The notes under the pieces are model-generated. The model was not told where the DNA came from, did no database searches, and worked only from the letters and a program-made list of their open reading frames with translations. Shown in pieces: positions 42,942 to 53,637 of a stretch of 64,000 nucleotides of DNA. This DNA is from Halorhodospira abdelmalekii (GTDB lineage: Bacteria; Pseudomonadota; Gammaproteobacteria; Nitrococcales; Halorhodospiraceae), in contig NZ_NRRN01000010.1 of the NCBI RefSeq assembly GCF_016583625.1, forward strand, positions 1 through 64,000. The letters run 5' to 3'. How positions within the stretch are numbered: position 1 is the first letter of the stretch; each line of letters starts with the position of its first letter. The position numbers were made by a program, and so were the translations under genes.

Positions 42942-42970
42942 CTTGAAAAGATGTCGCACGGCCTCCATAT
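42942..42970 (+). promoter_or_regulatory. Sigma-32 (RpoH)-type promoter upstream of rpoH
   Basis: CTTGAAA (42942-42948), 14 bases, and CTCCATAT (42963-42970). The -35 box is a full match to the heat-shock consensus and the -10 has one mismatch to CCCCATNT. It would give a leader of about 75 bases before rpoH. The 163-base gap after ftsX holds no gene. Confidence 0.6.
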
Positions 42971-43050
42971 TCCTTCGTTGAATGGCGGATCTCTTAAGAG
43001 CACCGCGTTTGGGCGCCACAATCGGTTGTGATTTAGGGAGGGGTAGAGTG

Positions 43051-43926
43051 ATGAGTACGGCACTAATGAGCATGGAGCACACCCGGTTGCCGCTGCCGAC
43101 GAGCAGCGAGGAGGCGTATATCCAGGCGGTGAGCCAAATCCCGGTGCTCGGTGCCGCTGAGGAGCACGAGCTGGCTAGACGTTTCCACGACGAGGGTGAT
43201 GTCGAGGCAGCGCGGCAACTGGTCGTCTCGCACCTGCGTTTCGTCGTCCATATCGCCCGCGGCTATCGCGGCTACGGACTGGCGCTCGGCGATCTGATCC
43301 AGGAGGGGAATATCGGCCTGATGAAGGCGGTCAAACGCTTTGATCCCGGCGTCGGGGTGCGCTTGGTCTCGTTTGCCGTGCACTGGATCCGTGCCGAGAT
43401 CCACGAGTTTATCCTGCGCAATTGGCGGATCGTTAAGGTGGCGACGACCAAGGCGCAGCGTAAGCTTTTCTTTAATCTGCGCGGCGCTAAAAAGCGTCTC
43501 GGCTGGCTATCGCGGGCCGAGGTCGAGGCGGTCGCCGACGATCTCGGTGTACGCCCGGAGACTGTTCTGGAGATGGAGTCGCGCCTCTCCGGTCAGGACA
43601 TCGGCTTCGACCCCCTGAGCAGCGACGATGAGGACGACGAGGGGCTGCGGGCGCCATCGGCCTACCTGGAAGATCGGCGTTTCGATCCGGCCGCTGTGAT
43701 CGAGAGCGAAGATTGGGAGCGTCACCAGGGCGGGGCGCTGCATCAGGCGCTGGATCAGCTCGATGAGCGCAGTCGGGAGATTCTCCACGGGCGCTGGTTG
43801 GCCGAGGAGCGCCAGACCCTGCAGCAGCTCGCCGATCGCTACGGGGTCTCGGCAGAGCGAATCCGCCAGCTTGAGAACAACGCCCTCGGTAAGCTGCGGC
43901 GAGCCGTGGCGGCGCCCTCTTCGTAA
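43051..43926 (+). CDS. rpoH: Heat-shock sigma factor RpoH (sigma-32)
   Basis: A 291-residue sigma factor. ATG 43051 is chosen because AGGGAGGGG precedes it. Region 2 has [16 protein letters not shown] and [19 protein letters not shown]; the RpoH box QRKLFFNLR, specific to heat-shock sigma factors, is clear. Region 4 has [23 protein letters not shown]. It should direct RNA polymerase to promoters like those marked before groES and rpoH itself. An acidic stretch (SSDDEDDEG) is inserted around residues 190-198. Confidence 0.97.
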   Translation: MSTALMSMEHTRLPLPTSSEEAYIQAVSQIPVLGAAEEHELARRFHDEGDVEAARQLVVSHLRFVVHIARGYRGYGLALGDLIQEGNIGLMKAVKRFDPGVGVRLVSFAVHWIRAEIHEFILRNWRIVKVATTKAQRKLFFNLRGAKKRLGWLSRAEVEAVADDLGVRPETVLEMESRLSGQDIGFDPLSSDDEDDEGLRAPSAYLEDRRFDPAAVIESEDWERHQGGALHQALDQLDERSREILHGRWLAEERQTLQQLADRYGVSAERIRQLENNALGKLRRAVAAPSS

Positions 43927-43975
43927 CTGACGTTTGCCTTGTAGCATGAGTTTCGCGCAGTCGTCGGGGGATCTC

Positions 43976-45160
43976 ATGAGCGCTCTGCTCCAGCGGCTTG
44001 CGCAGCTCATGCCGCGCCTCAGGTGTGCCCCCGGTATTGCGGCGATCCGCCCTGCGCTCTTTAGCGGTGGCGCCCTCCTGACTCTGCTGCTACTCGGCGC
44101 GCTGCTCAGCGGCTGTGAGCAGGAGCAGGGTGAGCCCGCCCCGGCATCGCCGCGCCCCGTAAAGACGCTGATCTTGGACGACCCTACGGCCCTCGTCGAA
44201 CGCCGCTTTACTGGCCGCACCGAGGCTGCACAGCGGGCGTGGGTCGCCTTCCGGGTCGGTGGTGAGATCGTCGAATTGACTGCCGATATCGGCGATCGGG
44301 TCGAGGCTGGAGCGCTGTTAGGACGCCTCGATCCGCGCGACTTCCGCCACGAAGTGGCTGAGCTCGACTCGACGCTGGAGGCGGCGACGGCCCGACGGGC
44401 ACACGCCCGCGCCGAGTATCGGCGGGCGGCCGAGTTGTTCGCCGATGGGGCCATCTCGCACTCTGAATACGACCGTACGGCTCGCCAGCGCGAGGAGGCC
44501 GAGGCCGATGTCACGGCGCTGCGCGCCCGTCTTGCCCACGCCCGCGATCGACTCGCCGATACCGAACTGCGTGCCCCCTTCGCCGGGGCGATCGCCGCGC
44601 GCCGCTTCGAACCGGAAGAGGCGGTTCAGCCCCAAGAGCCGGTCTTCTTGCTCGAGAACTTAGAGCGTCTGGAGGTCGAGGTCGGCCTCCCCGAAGAGCT
44701 GATCGGTTACCGCGAGCAGATCGAGCAGATCGTGGTGCGCATCCCCGCCCTCGACGGTGCAAAGTTCCCGGGTGAGTTGCAGCGGGTCGCTACCGGTCTC
44801 CTGCCGGAGCGTCAAACCTATCCGGTGCGCATCGCGATCCAAGGGGGCGATGAGGGCGATGAGCGCCTGCTGCCGGGCATGACCGCCGAGGTCATCTTCG
44901 GTGCCGATCTGCACCAGGCAACGGATCGGTTTCGCCTGCCGCCGGCTGCACTCTTCGAATACGACGGTGCGCCGCACGTCTGGCTGCGCGATCCGGAAGA
45001 GGGGCGGGTCGCTCGCCAGCGGGTTGAGGTGATCGCCTTCGATCGCGATCGGGTCGTCGTCGGCGGCGGTCTTGAAGCGGGAGATGAGGTGGTCGTCGCC
45101 GGTGTCGCCCACCTGCGCCCCGATCAACCGACGCGCCGGTTGCCCGCGGAGGGGCCGTGA
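43976..45160 (+). CDS. RND efflux periplasmic adaptor lipoprotein
   Basis: About 394 residues from ATG 43976, chosen for the GGGGGA before it; earlier starts exist at 43946 and 43934. A hydrophobic stretch ends in the lipobox LLSGC, so Cys47 would be lipid-modified. FRVGGEIVELTADIGDRVEAGALLGRLD is the biotinyl-lipoyl-like half-motif (key part VGGEIVEL), an alpha-helical hairpin rich in Ala, Arg and Glu follows, and then LRAPFAGAIAARRFEPEE. It links an inner-membrane RND pump with an outer-membrane channel. Its stop overlaps the pump start. No TolC-like gene is in the window. Confidence 0.9.
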   Translation: MSALLQRLAQLMPRLRCAPGIAAIRPALFSGGALLTLLLLGALLSGCEQEQGEPAPASPRPVKTLILDDPTALVERRFTGRTEAAQRAWVAFRVGGEIVELTADIGDRVEAGALLGRLDPRDFRHEVAELDSTLEAATARRAHARAEYRRAAELFADGAISHSEYDRTARQREEAEADVTALRARLAHARDRLADTELRAPFAGAIAARRFEPEEAVQPQEPVFLLENLERLEVEVGLPEELIGYREQIEQIVVRIPALDGAKFPGELQRVATGLLPERQTYPVRIAIQGGDEGDERLLPGMTAEVIFGADLHQATDRFRLPPAALFEYDGAPHVWLRDPEEGRVARQRVEVIAFDRDRVVVGGGLEAGDEVVVAGVAHLRPDQPTRRLPAEGP

Positions 45161-48100
45161 ACCTCGGCGCTTGGAGTCTAGCGCGGGCGCGATTGATCGT
45201 CTTTGCCGTAGTCCTGCTGGCGCTGGCTGGCGTCTGGGCCTACGGCGAGCTGGGCAAGCTCGAAGATCCCGATTTCACCATCCACACCGCCTTAGTCCAG
45301 GTCGAGTACCCCGGTGCCCGCGCCGCGCGGATCGAAGAGGAAGTCACCGAGGTTCTTGAGCGCCACATCCAGCAGCTCACCGAGATCGATTCGATCGAAT
45401 CGATCAGCCGCAACGGTGAGGCGGTGATCTACGTCCACGTGCAAGAGCGTTACACCGGGGAGCGGCTGCGGCAGATCTGGGATGAGCTGCATAAGAAGGT
45501 CCAGCGTGCTGCCGCCGAACTCCCCGATGGGGTGCGCGGCCCCTTGGTCGATGACGACTACGGCGATGTCTTCGGCCTGCTCTTTGCGGTGACTGGCGAG
45601 GGCTACAGTCAGCGGGAGATCGATGACTACGCCGATGAGTTGCGCCGTGAGCTGCTGCGGGTACCCGGGGTGGCGCGCAGCGAACTCTTCGGCCGACAAG
45701 GCGAGCGGATCTTTATCGAGATCAGCAGCGAGCGACTCGCCGCGCTCGGGCTGCATCCGGGCCAGATCGTCCAAACCCTGCAGCGACAGAACGTCATCGC
45801 CCCGGGGGGCGCGGTCGATCTCGGCGAGCAGCGTATCGGTCTCTTCGTCAGCGGGGTCTTCGATACGGTCGAAGATGTACGAGCCGTTGTGCTGCGCAAT
45901 CCGCAGACCGATGAGCGCATCTATCTGCGTGATATCGCGAACGTCCACCGCGGCTATGCCGATCCGCCGCAGCGCCTGCTCCGGTTTAACGGTGAGCCGG
46001 GCATCGCCTTGGGCATCGTGCCCGATCCAGGGGCCAACGTCGCCGAGTTGGGGGAGCGGATTGAACGGCGCCTGAGTGAGCTGGCGAGCGCACGCCCGGT
46101 CGGCATCGAAGTGCAGATCATCAACGACCAGCCGGCGACGGTCGCTGCAGCGGTGCGTGAATTTAGCACCAATCTGGCGACTGCCGTAGCGATTGTCGTC
46201 GTCGTACTGCTGGTTGCCCTCGGCTGGCGGACTGGCTTGATCGTCGGCAGCAGTGTGCCGCTGACGATCATCAGCACCTTTTTGGTGATGTACTTTCTCG
46301 GTATCGACCTGCACCGGGTCTCGCTCGGGGCGTTGATCGTCGTCCTCGGCATGCTGGTCGATAACGCGATCGTCGTTGCCGAGTTGATGCTGACGCGCAT
46401 CCAGCGTGGTATTGAGCGTGCCCGCGCCGCCCGTGAGGCCGTCGCCGAGACGGCCGGGCCGTTGCTGATCGGCACCCTGATCGCCGCTCTGGCCTTCTCG
46501 CCGATCAGCATGACACCGACGGCGGTCGGTGAGTTTACCCGCTCGCTCTTTTGGGTCGTCGCCATCGCCCTGGCGCTAAGTTGGCTGCTCGCCATCACTC
46601 TGACGACGGTTCTCGCCTATCGCTACCTGCCAGCACCAGCACCAACACCAACGGCGGGTGCGCAGGCCGGAGGCACGCAGGCAGGGGGGCGGAACCCGCA
46701 CGATACGCCGCTGCATCGACTCTATCGACGCGGGCTCGAGGTGTTGCTGCGTCATCGCTGGAAGACGCTCGCAGCGACCGGGCTCATGCTGATCGCTGCG
46801 GTGGCCGCCTTTACCCTGGTGCCGCGGATCTTCTTCCCGCCGGCCGATCGAGCGCAGTTGCTCATCGACCACTGGCGCAGTGAGGGGACGCGCATCGAGA
46901 GTGTGGCCAGCGAGGTGGCCGAGATCGAGGCGTATCTGACGGCACACGATGAGGTGCGCCGGTTCACGAGCTTTATCGGTGAGGGGGCGCCGCGTTTCTA
47001 CTTGCCGATGATCCCAGAGCTGCCCAATCCGGCCTACGCGCAGCTGCTCGTCGAGACCGTGCCCGGGAGTGACCTGGAGGCGGTGATGGCCGATATCGAC
47101 GCCTGGCTCGATGGCCGCTTCCCCGATGCCGAGCCGCGCGTTCGGCCGATGGCGCTCGGTGATCCAGTCCGCTACCCGCTCGAGCTGCGCCTCTCTGGGG
47201 TGTCTGACCATGAAACGCTGCGGGACGTAGCCGAGCAGGTGCGCACTTGGGTCGATGCCGACCCGGATACTGTGCGGGCACGCCACAGCTGGCGACAGCG
47301 GGTGCTCACGCTCGATGTCGCAGTCGATCAGGAGCGTGCGCGGGCGGCCGGACTCTCGAGTGCGGAGATCGCTGAGACGCTGGAGATGGCCTACGCCGAT
47401 GGCCCGATCGGGGTGTTGCGCGATGGCGATCGCCAACTGCCGATCCATTGGCGGTTGCCCGAGGAGGCGCGGGGTGACTTATCGCGCATCGAGACGTTGC
47501 AGATTTGGCCCCGCGATGGCGAGAGCTCGCCGGTGCCGCTGCGCCAGGTCGCCGAGCTCGAGCCGGTTTGGGCCGAGGCGGCGATTTGGCGGCGTGATCG
47601 GGTGCCGACGGTCACGATTCAGGCCGATATCGCGCCCGACGCGACCGCCGAGGGGGTGGTGGGGCGTCTCGATCGACAGTTGGCCGACCTGGAACTGCCG
47701 GCCGGGTTGGAGTGGGAGTGGGGCGGCGAGTACGAGGCCTCGTGGGAGGCGCGCGGCAGTGTGTTGGCGCAGGTGCCGCTGGTCTTAGCGGCTATCGCGT
47801 TGCTCCTGGTCGCGCAGCTTAATAGTGTGCGCAACGCCGCTATAGTGGCCCTCACGGTGCCGCTGGCGCTGATTGGGGTGGTGATTGGGTTGCTCGCCTT
47901 CCAGCAGCCCTTCGGTTTTATCGCGCTGCTCGGGGCGATGAGCCTGGCCGGGATGTTGATTCGCAATGCGTTGGTGCTCGTCGATCAGATCCGCTTGCTC
48001 CTCAGTGAGGGGGTGGCAGAGTGGCAGGCGGTGATCGAGGCCTGTGTCGGCCGGCTGCGGCCGGTGTTGCTGACTGCGTTGACGACCATTCTCGGGATGT

Positions 48101-48291
48101 TGCCGCTGGCGCTCTCGGGGCCTTTCTGGGCGCCGATGGCGATTGCGGTGATGAGTGGGCTGGCCTTCGGGACGGTGCTGATTCTCGGCGTGGTGCCGAC
48201 CCTCTACGTCCTCTTCCATCGTATCGTTGAGCCCGCCGAGCCTGAACCGCCGGCGGGGCCGTCCTCGGGAGCCCCCGCGGGCGCGTCGTGA
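45157..48291 (+). CDS. RND efflux pump, AcrB/HAE family
   Basis: A 1044-residue proton-driven transporter with twelve helices and two large periplasmic loops. It starts at GTG 45157 overlapping the adaptor stop. The first helix (LIVFAVVLLALAGVWAY) is followed by KLEDPDFTIHTALVQVEYPGA. Helix 4 reads GMLVDNAIVVAELM: one Asp where AcrB has two (Asp407-Asp408). Helix 10 reads GMLIRNALVLVDQI: Arg where AcrB has Lys940. These point to the MexK/TriC-like branch rather than AcrB proper. The substrate is not known; drug, detergent or solvent efflux is typical. Confidence 0.92.
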   Translation: MNLGAWSLARARLIVFAVVLLALAGVWAYGELGKLEDPDFTIHTALVQVEYPGARAARIEEEVTEVLERHIQQLTEIDSIESISRNGEAVIYVHVQERYTGERLRQIWDELHKKVQRAAAELPDGVRGPLVDDDYGDVFGLLFAVTGEGYSQREIDDYADELRRELLRVPGVARSELFGRQGERIFIEISSERLAALGLHPGQIVQTLQRQNVIAPGGAVDLGEQRIGLFVSGVFDTVEDVRAVVLRNPQTDERIYLRDIANVHRGYADPPQRLLRFNGEPGIALGIVPDPGANVAELGERIERRLSELASARPVGIEVQIINDQPATVAAAVREFSTNLATAVAIVVVVLLVALGWRTGLIVGSSVPLTIISTFLVMYFLGIDLHRVSLGALIVVLGMLVDNAIVVAELMLTRIQRGIERARAAREAVAETAGPLLIGTLIAALAFSPISMTPTAVGEFTRSLFWVVAIALALSWLLAITLTTVLAYRYLPAPAPTPTAGAQAGGTQAGGRNPHDTPLHRLYRRGLEVLLRHRWKTLAATGLMLIAAVAAFTLVPRIFFPPADRAQLLIDHWRSEGTRIESVASEVAEIEAYLTAHDEVRRFTSFIGEGAPRFYLPMIPELPNPAYAQLLVETVPGSDLEAVMADIDAWLDGRFPDAEPRVRPMALGDPVRYPLELRLSGVSDHETLRDVAEQVRTWVDADPDTVRARHSWRQRVLTLDVAVDQERARAAGLSSAEIAETLEMAYADGPIGVLRDGDRQLPIHWRLPEEARGDLSRIETLQIWPRDGESSPVPLRQVAELEPVWAEAAIWRRDRVPTVTIQADIAPDATAEGVVGRLDRQLADLELPAGLEWEWGGEYEASWEARGSVLAQVPLVLAAIALLLVAQLNSVRNAAIVALTVPLALIGVVIGLLAFQQPFGFIALLGAMSLAGMLIRNALVLVDQIRLLLSEGVAEWQAVIEACVGRLRPVLLTALTTILGMLPLALSGPFWAPMAIAVMSGLAFGTVLILGVVPTLYVLFHRIVEPAEPEPPAGPSSGAPAGAS

Positions 48292-48302
48292 GGGGCAGCG
48301 GG

Positions 48303-49667
48303 TTAGCGCTCATTCGCCGCAGCGGTGCTCACCGCGAAGCGCTCGATGATCAGCTCGAGCAGGGCGCGGGCGAGCTCCGGCTTCGGCTGTTGCGGTAGGC
48401 TCACGGCGCCGTCGGCCCACAACACCTCAAGGCTGTTATCGGTGCGATCGAAGCCGATACCGGGGCCGACGCGGTTGGCGGCGATCATGTCGAGCTGCTT
48501 ATCGACGAGCTTGCGCCGGGCGTGGGTGATGACCTCATCGGTCTCGGCAGCGAAGCCGACGACGAAGGGACGGGATTGACGAGCGGCGACGTCGCGTAAG
48601 ATATCGGGGGTGCGCTCCAGTGCCAAAGACCACTCCGCCTGTGCCTTTTTGATCTTTTGGTGTGCCTCTTCAGCCGGGCGGTAGTCGCAGACCGCCGCCG
48701 TGCCGATAAAGAGCTCTGCCTCATCGAGGCGTGCCAGGACGGCCGTATGCATCTCCTCGGCGCGTTCGACGTCGTGGCGCTCCACCCCGGGCGGAGTCGG
48801 CAGGGCGCAGGGGCCGGCGATTAGGACGACGCGGGCACCGGCGGCATGGGCTGCCGCAGCGACCGCAAAGCCCATGCGCCCGGAGCTGCGATTGGTCAGA
48901 TAGCGCACCGGGTCGAGCGGCTCACGGGTCGGGCCAGCAGTGATCAGCACACTCTTACCGGCGAGTGGGGCGTGCGGAAAAGGGGTGATCGGCGGCATGG
49001 GTGCCGCTGCGTAAGCCTCTGGTAGCATCGCTGCGTGAGCCTCCGGTAGCGCCGCTGCCGCTGCCGCTGCCGCTGGCGCTGGTGTTGCCGCTGCTGCCAA
49101 CAGCCAGGCCACCAACTGCTCCGGCTCAACCAGCCGACCGGCGCCGATCTCGCCACACGCTTGCTCCCCCTGCGCCGGCCCCCAAATCGTCACCCCGCGG
49201 CGCTGCAATACGCCGATGTTCTCCTGCGTGGCCGCCGCCTCCCACATGGCGACATTCATGGCCGGAGCAATGGCCAGCGGGGCGCGTGTCGCCAGCGCGA
49301 CGGCGCTCGGTAAGTCGTCGGCCCGACCGTGGGCAAGACGAGCGATAAAGTCGGCGCTCGCCGGCGCGACCACCACCCACTGGGCCCAGCGTGCCAACTC
49401 GATATGGCCCATTGCCGCCTCGGCTTCCGGGTCGAGCAGATCGGTATGGACCCGCTCGCCGGAGAGGGCCTGGAAGGTCAGCGGGGTGATAAAGCGCTGC
49501 GCCCCGGCCGTCATCGCCACTTGCACGCAACAGCCGTGACGGCGCAGCAGCCGCACCAGTTCGGCGGCCTTATAGGCGGCAATGCCGCCGGTAACGATCA
49601 GCAGTACCCGCAGCTCCGCGGCGGCTTCGCCCACGCCGGTCGCGCCCGTATCACTCGCACTCGTCAT
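48303..49667 (-). CDS. coaBC: Bifunctional phosphopantothenoylcysteine decarboxylase/synthase
   Basis: A 454-residue coenzyme A enzyme. The flavin domain CoaC (residues 1-185) has LLIVTGGIAAYKAAELVR, VVVAPASADFIARLAHG and PAMNVAMWEAAATQ. CoaB (about 235-450) has VLITAGPTREPLDPVRYLTNRSSGRMG (key TNRSSG), AAVCDYRPA and NRVGPGIGFD. Between them is a long Ala/Pro-rich linker with an eight-residue repeat (LPEAHAAM, LPEAYAAA). It is divergent from radC, with 212 bases between. Confidence 0.96.
   Translation of the reverse strand: MTSASDTGATGVGEAAAELRVLLIVTGGIAAYKAAELVRLLRRHGCCVQVAMTAGAQRFITPLTFQALSGERVHTDLLDPEAEAAMGHIELARWAQWVVVAPASADFIARLAHGRADDLPSAVALATRAPLAIAPAMNVAMWEAAATQENIGVLQRRGVTIWGPAQGEQACGEIGAGRLVEPEQLVAWLLAAAATPAPAAAAAAAALPEAHAAMLPEAYAAAPMPPITPFPHAPLAGKSVLITAGPTREPLDPVRYLTNRSSGRMGFAVAAAAHAAGARVVLIAGPCALPTPPGVERHDVERAEEMHTAVLARLDEAELFIGTAAVCDYRPAEEAHQKIKKAQAEWSLALERTPDILRDVAARQSRPFVVGFAAETDEVITHARRKLVDKQLDMIAANRVGPGIGFDRTDNSLEVLWADGAVSLPQQPKPELARALLELIIERFAVSTAAANER
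49006..49053. repeat. 24-bp tandem repeat inside coaBC
   Basis: Two 24-base units (49006-49029 and 49030-49053) differ at four positions. They are in frame and code for the two LPEA(H/Y)AA(M/A) units of the CoaC-CoaB linker. A GCCGCT-rich tract follows to about 49084 and codes for a run of Ala. Confidence 0.85.
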
Positions 49668-49879
49668 ATCGATCCTCGTCTACTGCGTTTAAGCGTCCGC
49701 TCATCGCCCGCTCATTGCCCGGTTCTCACCCAGTATGTCCGCCACCGCCACCCATCCGCACCGCCGATCCGATTGCAGTGCCTTAGCCTTCCAGCTCGTT
49801 CAACTTGTAATTCTAACCCGGTGCGATTACTTTGAGCGGCTAAGGAGCGTGACCGACAGTAACCAAGGAGGGTGATCCG

Positions 49880-50554
49880 ATGTCGATCCGTGATTGGCCC
49901 GCGGCCGAGCGTCCGCGGGAGCGTCTGTTGGAAGCCGGCCCGAGTGCCCTGACCGACGCCGAGCTGCTCGCTATCTTCCTGCGCACCGGCTGTCGCGGCC
50001 TCTCGGCCGTCGATTTGGCGCGTGAGCTCTTAACCGCCTACGGCGGCCTGCGGGGGCTGCTGGAAGCCGATCGGACGAGCTTTTCAGCCCACCGCGGGCT
50101 CGGTCCGGCGAAGTACGCTCAGCTGCAGGCCGTGCTTGAGATGGGGCGTCGTCACCTGTGGGCGACCCTCAGCCGCGGCCCGTCGCTTACCAGCCCGGCC
50201 GAGACGCGCCACTACCTGGCTGCTCAACTGCGCCACGAGCCGCACGAAGTCTTCGCCTGCCTCTTTCTCGACAATCGCCACCGCGTTATTCGCTTTGCCG
50301 AGCTCTTTCGCGGCACCATCGACGGCGCTACCGTCTACCCGCGTGAAGTCGTCCGCCAAGCCCTCGCCCACAACGCCGCAGCCTTGATTATCGCCCACAA
50401 CCACCCCTCTGGGGTCGCTGAACCGAGCCGTGCCGACGAGACGCTAACCCATCGTCTACGCGACGCCCTCAGCTTAGTCGATATCCGGCTGCTCGATCAC
50501 TTTATTGTCGGTGACGGGGAGCCGGTCTCGCTGGCCGAGCGTGGGTTGCTGTAA
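49880..50554 (+). CDS. radC: RadC family JAB-domain protein
   Basis: A 224-residue RadC/YeeS-type protein with an N-terminal helix-hairpin-helix part ([29 protein letters not shown]) and a JAB metal domain with the ligand motif [16 protein letters not shown] and [10 protein letters not shown] clear AAGGAGGGTG site precedes ATG 49880. Despite the name, a role in DNA repair is not supported; the function is open. The pairing with coaBC is conserved in gammaproteobacteria. Confidence 0.95.
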   Translation: MSIRDWPAAERPRERLLEAGPSALTDAELLAIFLRTGCRGLSAVDLARELLTAYGGLRGLLEADRTSFSAHRGLGPAKYAQLQAVLEMGRRHLWATLSRGPSLTSPAETRHYLAAQLRHEPHEVFACLFLDNRHRVIRFAELFRGTIDGATVYPREVVRQALAHNAAALIIAHNHPSGVAEPSRADETLTHRLRDALSLVDIRLLDHFIVGDGEPVSLAERGLL

Positions 50555-50573
50555 TCGAGGGCGAGGGGCTGCG

Positions 50574-51608
<1,035 letters not shown>

Positions 51609-51629
51609 TCAGACAATGCGCCGCCCTCC

Positions 51630-53021
51630 CTATGCAGGGATGGTCAAGCCGGGCCGTACGGCGCCGAACAGGGCCTCGAACTCGCTGCGGATGCGGGCTA
51701 AGGCCGCCTCGTCGTCGGCTTCAAAACGGACCACAAGCACTGGGGTGGTGTTCGAGGCGCGGACCAGCCCCCAGCCGTCGGGCCACTCGACGCGGATGCC
51801 GTCGATGGTATGCAGGGTGGCATCGGTAAAACGGCGTTGGCCCTCGCTGACTAGGGCGCTGATCAGCTCGGTCTGCTCGCCCTCTTGGACCTCAACCTTG
51901 AGCTCCGGCGTCGAGACGCCCTCGGGGAGCTCGGCGAAGATCTCCGCACTGCTGCGCCCATCGGCGGCGACGATCTCGATCAGTCGGGCAGCGGTGTAGA
52001 GGCCGTCGTCGAAGCCGTACCAGCGCTCGACAAAGAAGGTGTGGCCGCTCATCTCGCCGGCCAGCGGCGCACCACTGGCACGTAGGGTCGCCTTGATCAG
52101 CGAGTGGCCGGTGCGCGACATCTGCGGGATGCCGCCGGCGGCCTCAATCACCCGGGCTAAGTGGATGCTGCACTTGACGTCGAAGACGACCGCCTCGCCG
52201 GGGCGGCGGCTGAGGACATCTTGGGCGTAGAGCATCAATTGACGATCGGGCCAGATGATCTTGCCGGTTGAGTCGATGACACCGAGGCGATCGCCGTCGC
52301 CGTCGAAGGCCAGCCCGAGGTCGGCGCCGCTCGCCACCACGCGTTCGATCAAGGTCTCGAGATTGTGGGGCTCAGCGGGGTCGGGGTGGTGGTTAGGGAA
52401 GTCACCATCGACCTCACAAAAGAGCGCTTCGACCTCACAGCCGAGCTCTTGGAAGAGGCGGGGGGCGATGGCCCCGGCGACCCCATTGCCGGCATCGAGA
52501 ACGATCTTGAGGCGCCGCTGCGGGCGGATATCGCTGCAAATACGTTCGATGTAGCGCTCGACGATGTCGGTACGCAGTTCGGTGCGGCCCTCGCCCTCGT
52601 GCAGCCGGCCGTCGCGAATCCGCTCATAGAGCGCGGTGACAGCCACACCCGAGAGGGTGTCGCCAGCGATCATCACCTTCATGCCGTTGTAGTCGGGCGG
52701 ATTGTGGCTGCCGGTGATGGCCACGCCGGAGCCGGTCTGCAGCTCGTGGGTGGCGAAGTACATGACCGGGGTCGGCGCTTGGCCGATGTCGATGACGTCA
52801 CAGCCGCTGGCGTTCATCCCGGAGGCGAGCGCTGTGGCCAAATCGGGGCTGGAGTGGCGGCCGTCGCGACCGATGACCAGCGTGGTCACGCCGCGATCAC
52901 GCGCCTCACTCGCGACCGCCCGGCCGATCCAGTGGGCGATATCGGCGCTCAGGGTGGTGCCGACGACGCCACGGATATCGTAGGCACGGAAGATCGACGC
53001 AGGGACTTCATTTGCACTCAC
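51630..53021 (-). CDS. algC: Phosphomannomutase/phosphoglucomutase
   Basis: A 463-residue alpha-D-phosphohexomutase, the same length as P. aeruginosa AlgC. GTG 53021 is chosen because GGAGG stands five bases upstream. IFRAYDIRGVVG begins the family. The active Ser is in AITGSHNPPDYNG (residue about 105), the metal loop is AFDGDGDRLGV, and the sugar-binding loop GEMSGHTFF. It makes mannose 1-phosphate and glucose 1-phosphate for LPS core and polysaccharides. Confidence 0.95.
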   Translation of the reverse strand: MSANEVPASIFRAYDIRGVVGTTLSADIAHWIGRAVASEARDRGVTTLVIGRDGRHSSPDLATALASGMNASGCDVIDIGQAPTPVMYFATHELQTGSGVAITGSHNPPDYNGMKVMIAGDTLSGVAVTALYERIRDGRLHEGEGRTELRTDIVERYIERICSDIRPQRRLKIVLDAGNGVAGAIAPRLFQELGCEVEALFCEVDGDFPNHHPDPAEPHNLETLIERVVASGADLGLAFDGDGDRLGVIDSTGKIIWPDRQLMLYAQDVLSRRPGEAVVFDVKCSIHLARVIEAAGGIPQMSRTGHSLIKATLRASGAPLAGEMSGHTFFVERWYGFDDGLYTAARLIEIVAADGRSSAEIFAELPEGVSTPELKVEVQEGEQTELISALVSEGQRRFTDATLHTIDGIRVEWPDGWGLVRASNTTPVLVVRFEADDEAALARIRSEFEALFGAVRPGLTIPA

Positions 53022-53163
53022 GAGAACCTCCGCTCTTAGGGGCCGCAACCGTTACCGGTTGATATCCATTGTTAGTCTGAACCGCCAGGCTTGATCGTCT
53101 GCCTGGGTGGTCAATCGGAATCGTCAGGGCCGATTATTAGGGCCGATCGCCGGCGTTGATCAG

Positions 53164-53637
53164 CTAGTGTTGACCGCTGTGTCCGAAACCGCCGCTGCCA
53201 CGCTCTGTGGCCGTCGAAAAGGCCTCGACGTAGGTCAGTTCGACCTGTACCACGGGTTGTACGAGCAGCTGCGCGATCCGTTCACCCGGGCTTACGACGT
53301 AGGGCGCTTCACCGTCGTTAGCGAGGATAACACCGATCTCGCCGTGGTAGTCGGAGTCGATCACGCCGATCCCCTGTGCCACCCGCAGGCCGTGCTTGAG
53401 CGAGAGCCCGGAGCGCGAGGCGACGATGGCGACCCAGTTCGGATCACCGATGTCGATCGCCAACCCAGTCGGGAAGAGCGCGCGCTGACCCGGCTCGAGG
53501 GTGTGTGGCGCCTCTATGCAGGCGCGCAGATCGAGCGCCGCTGAGCCGTCTGTGGCGTAGCTCGGGAGCGGAATTTGATCTCCGAGTAGCGGGTTGACGA
53601 TGCGCGTCTCAATGGTGCGTTTGCGATGTGTGCTCAT
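53164..53637 (-). CDS. dut: dUTP diphosphatase
   Basis: A 157-residue trimeric dUTPase. The five motifs are visible: [12 protein letters not shown], the [13 protein letters not shown] phosphate segment, [15 protein letters not shown] with the catalytic Asp, [11 protein letters not shown], and the flexible C-terminal [11 protein letters not shown]. Its ATG overlaps the pyrE stop (ATGA). It lowers dUTP and feeds dUMP to thymidylate synthesis. A hairpin (CCAGGC/GCCTGG at 53085-53106) lies between it and algC. Confidence 0.97.
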   Translation of the reverse strand: MSTHRKRTIETRIVNPLLGDQIPLPSYATDGSAALDLRACIEAPHTLEPGQRALFPTGLAIDIGDPNWVAIVASRSGLSLKHGLRVAQGIGVIDSDYHGEIGVILANDGEAPYVVSPGERIAQLLVQPVVQVELTYVEAFSTATERGSGGFGHSGQH

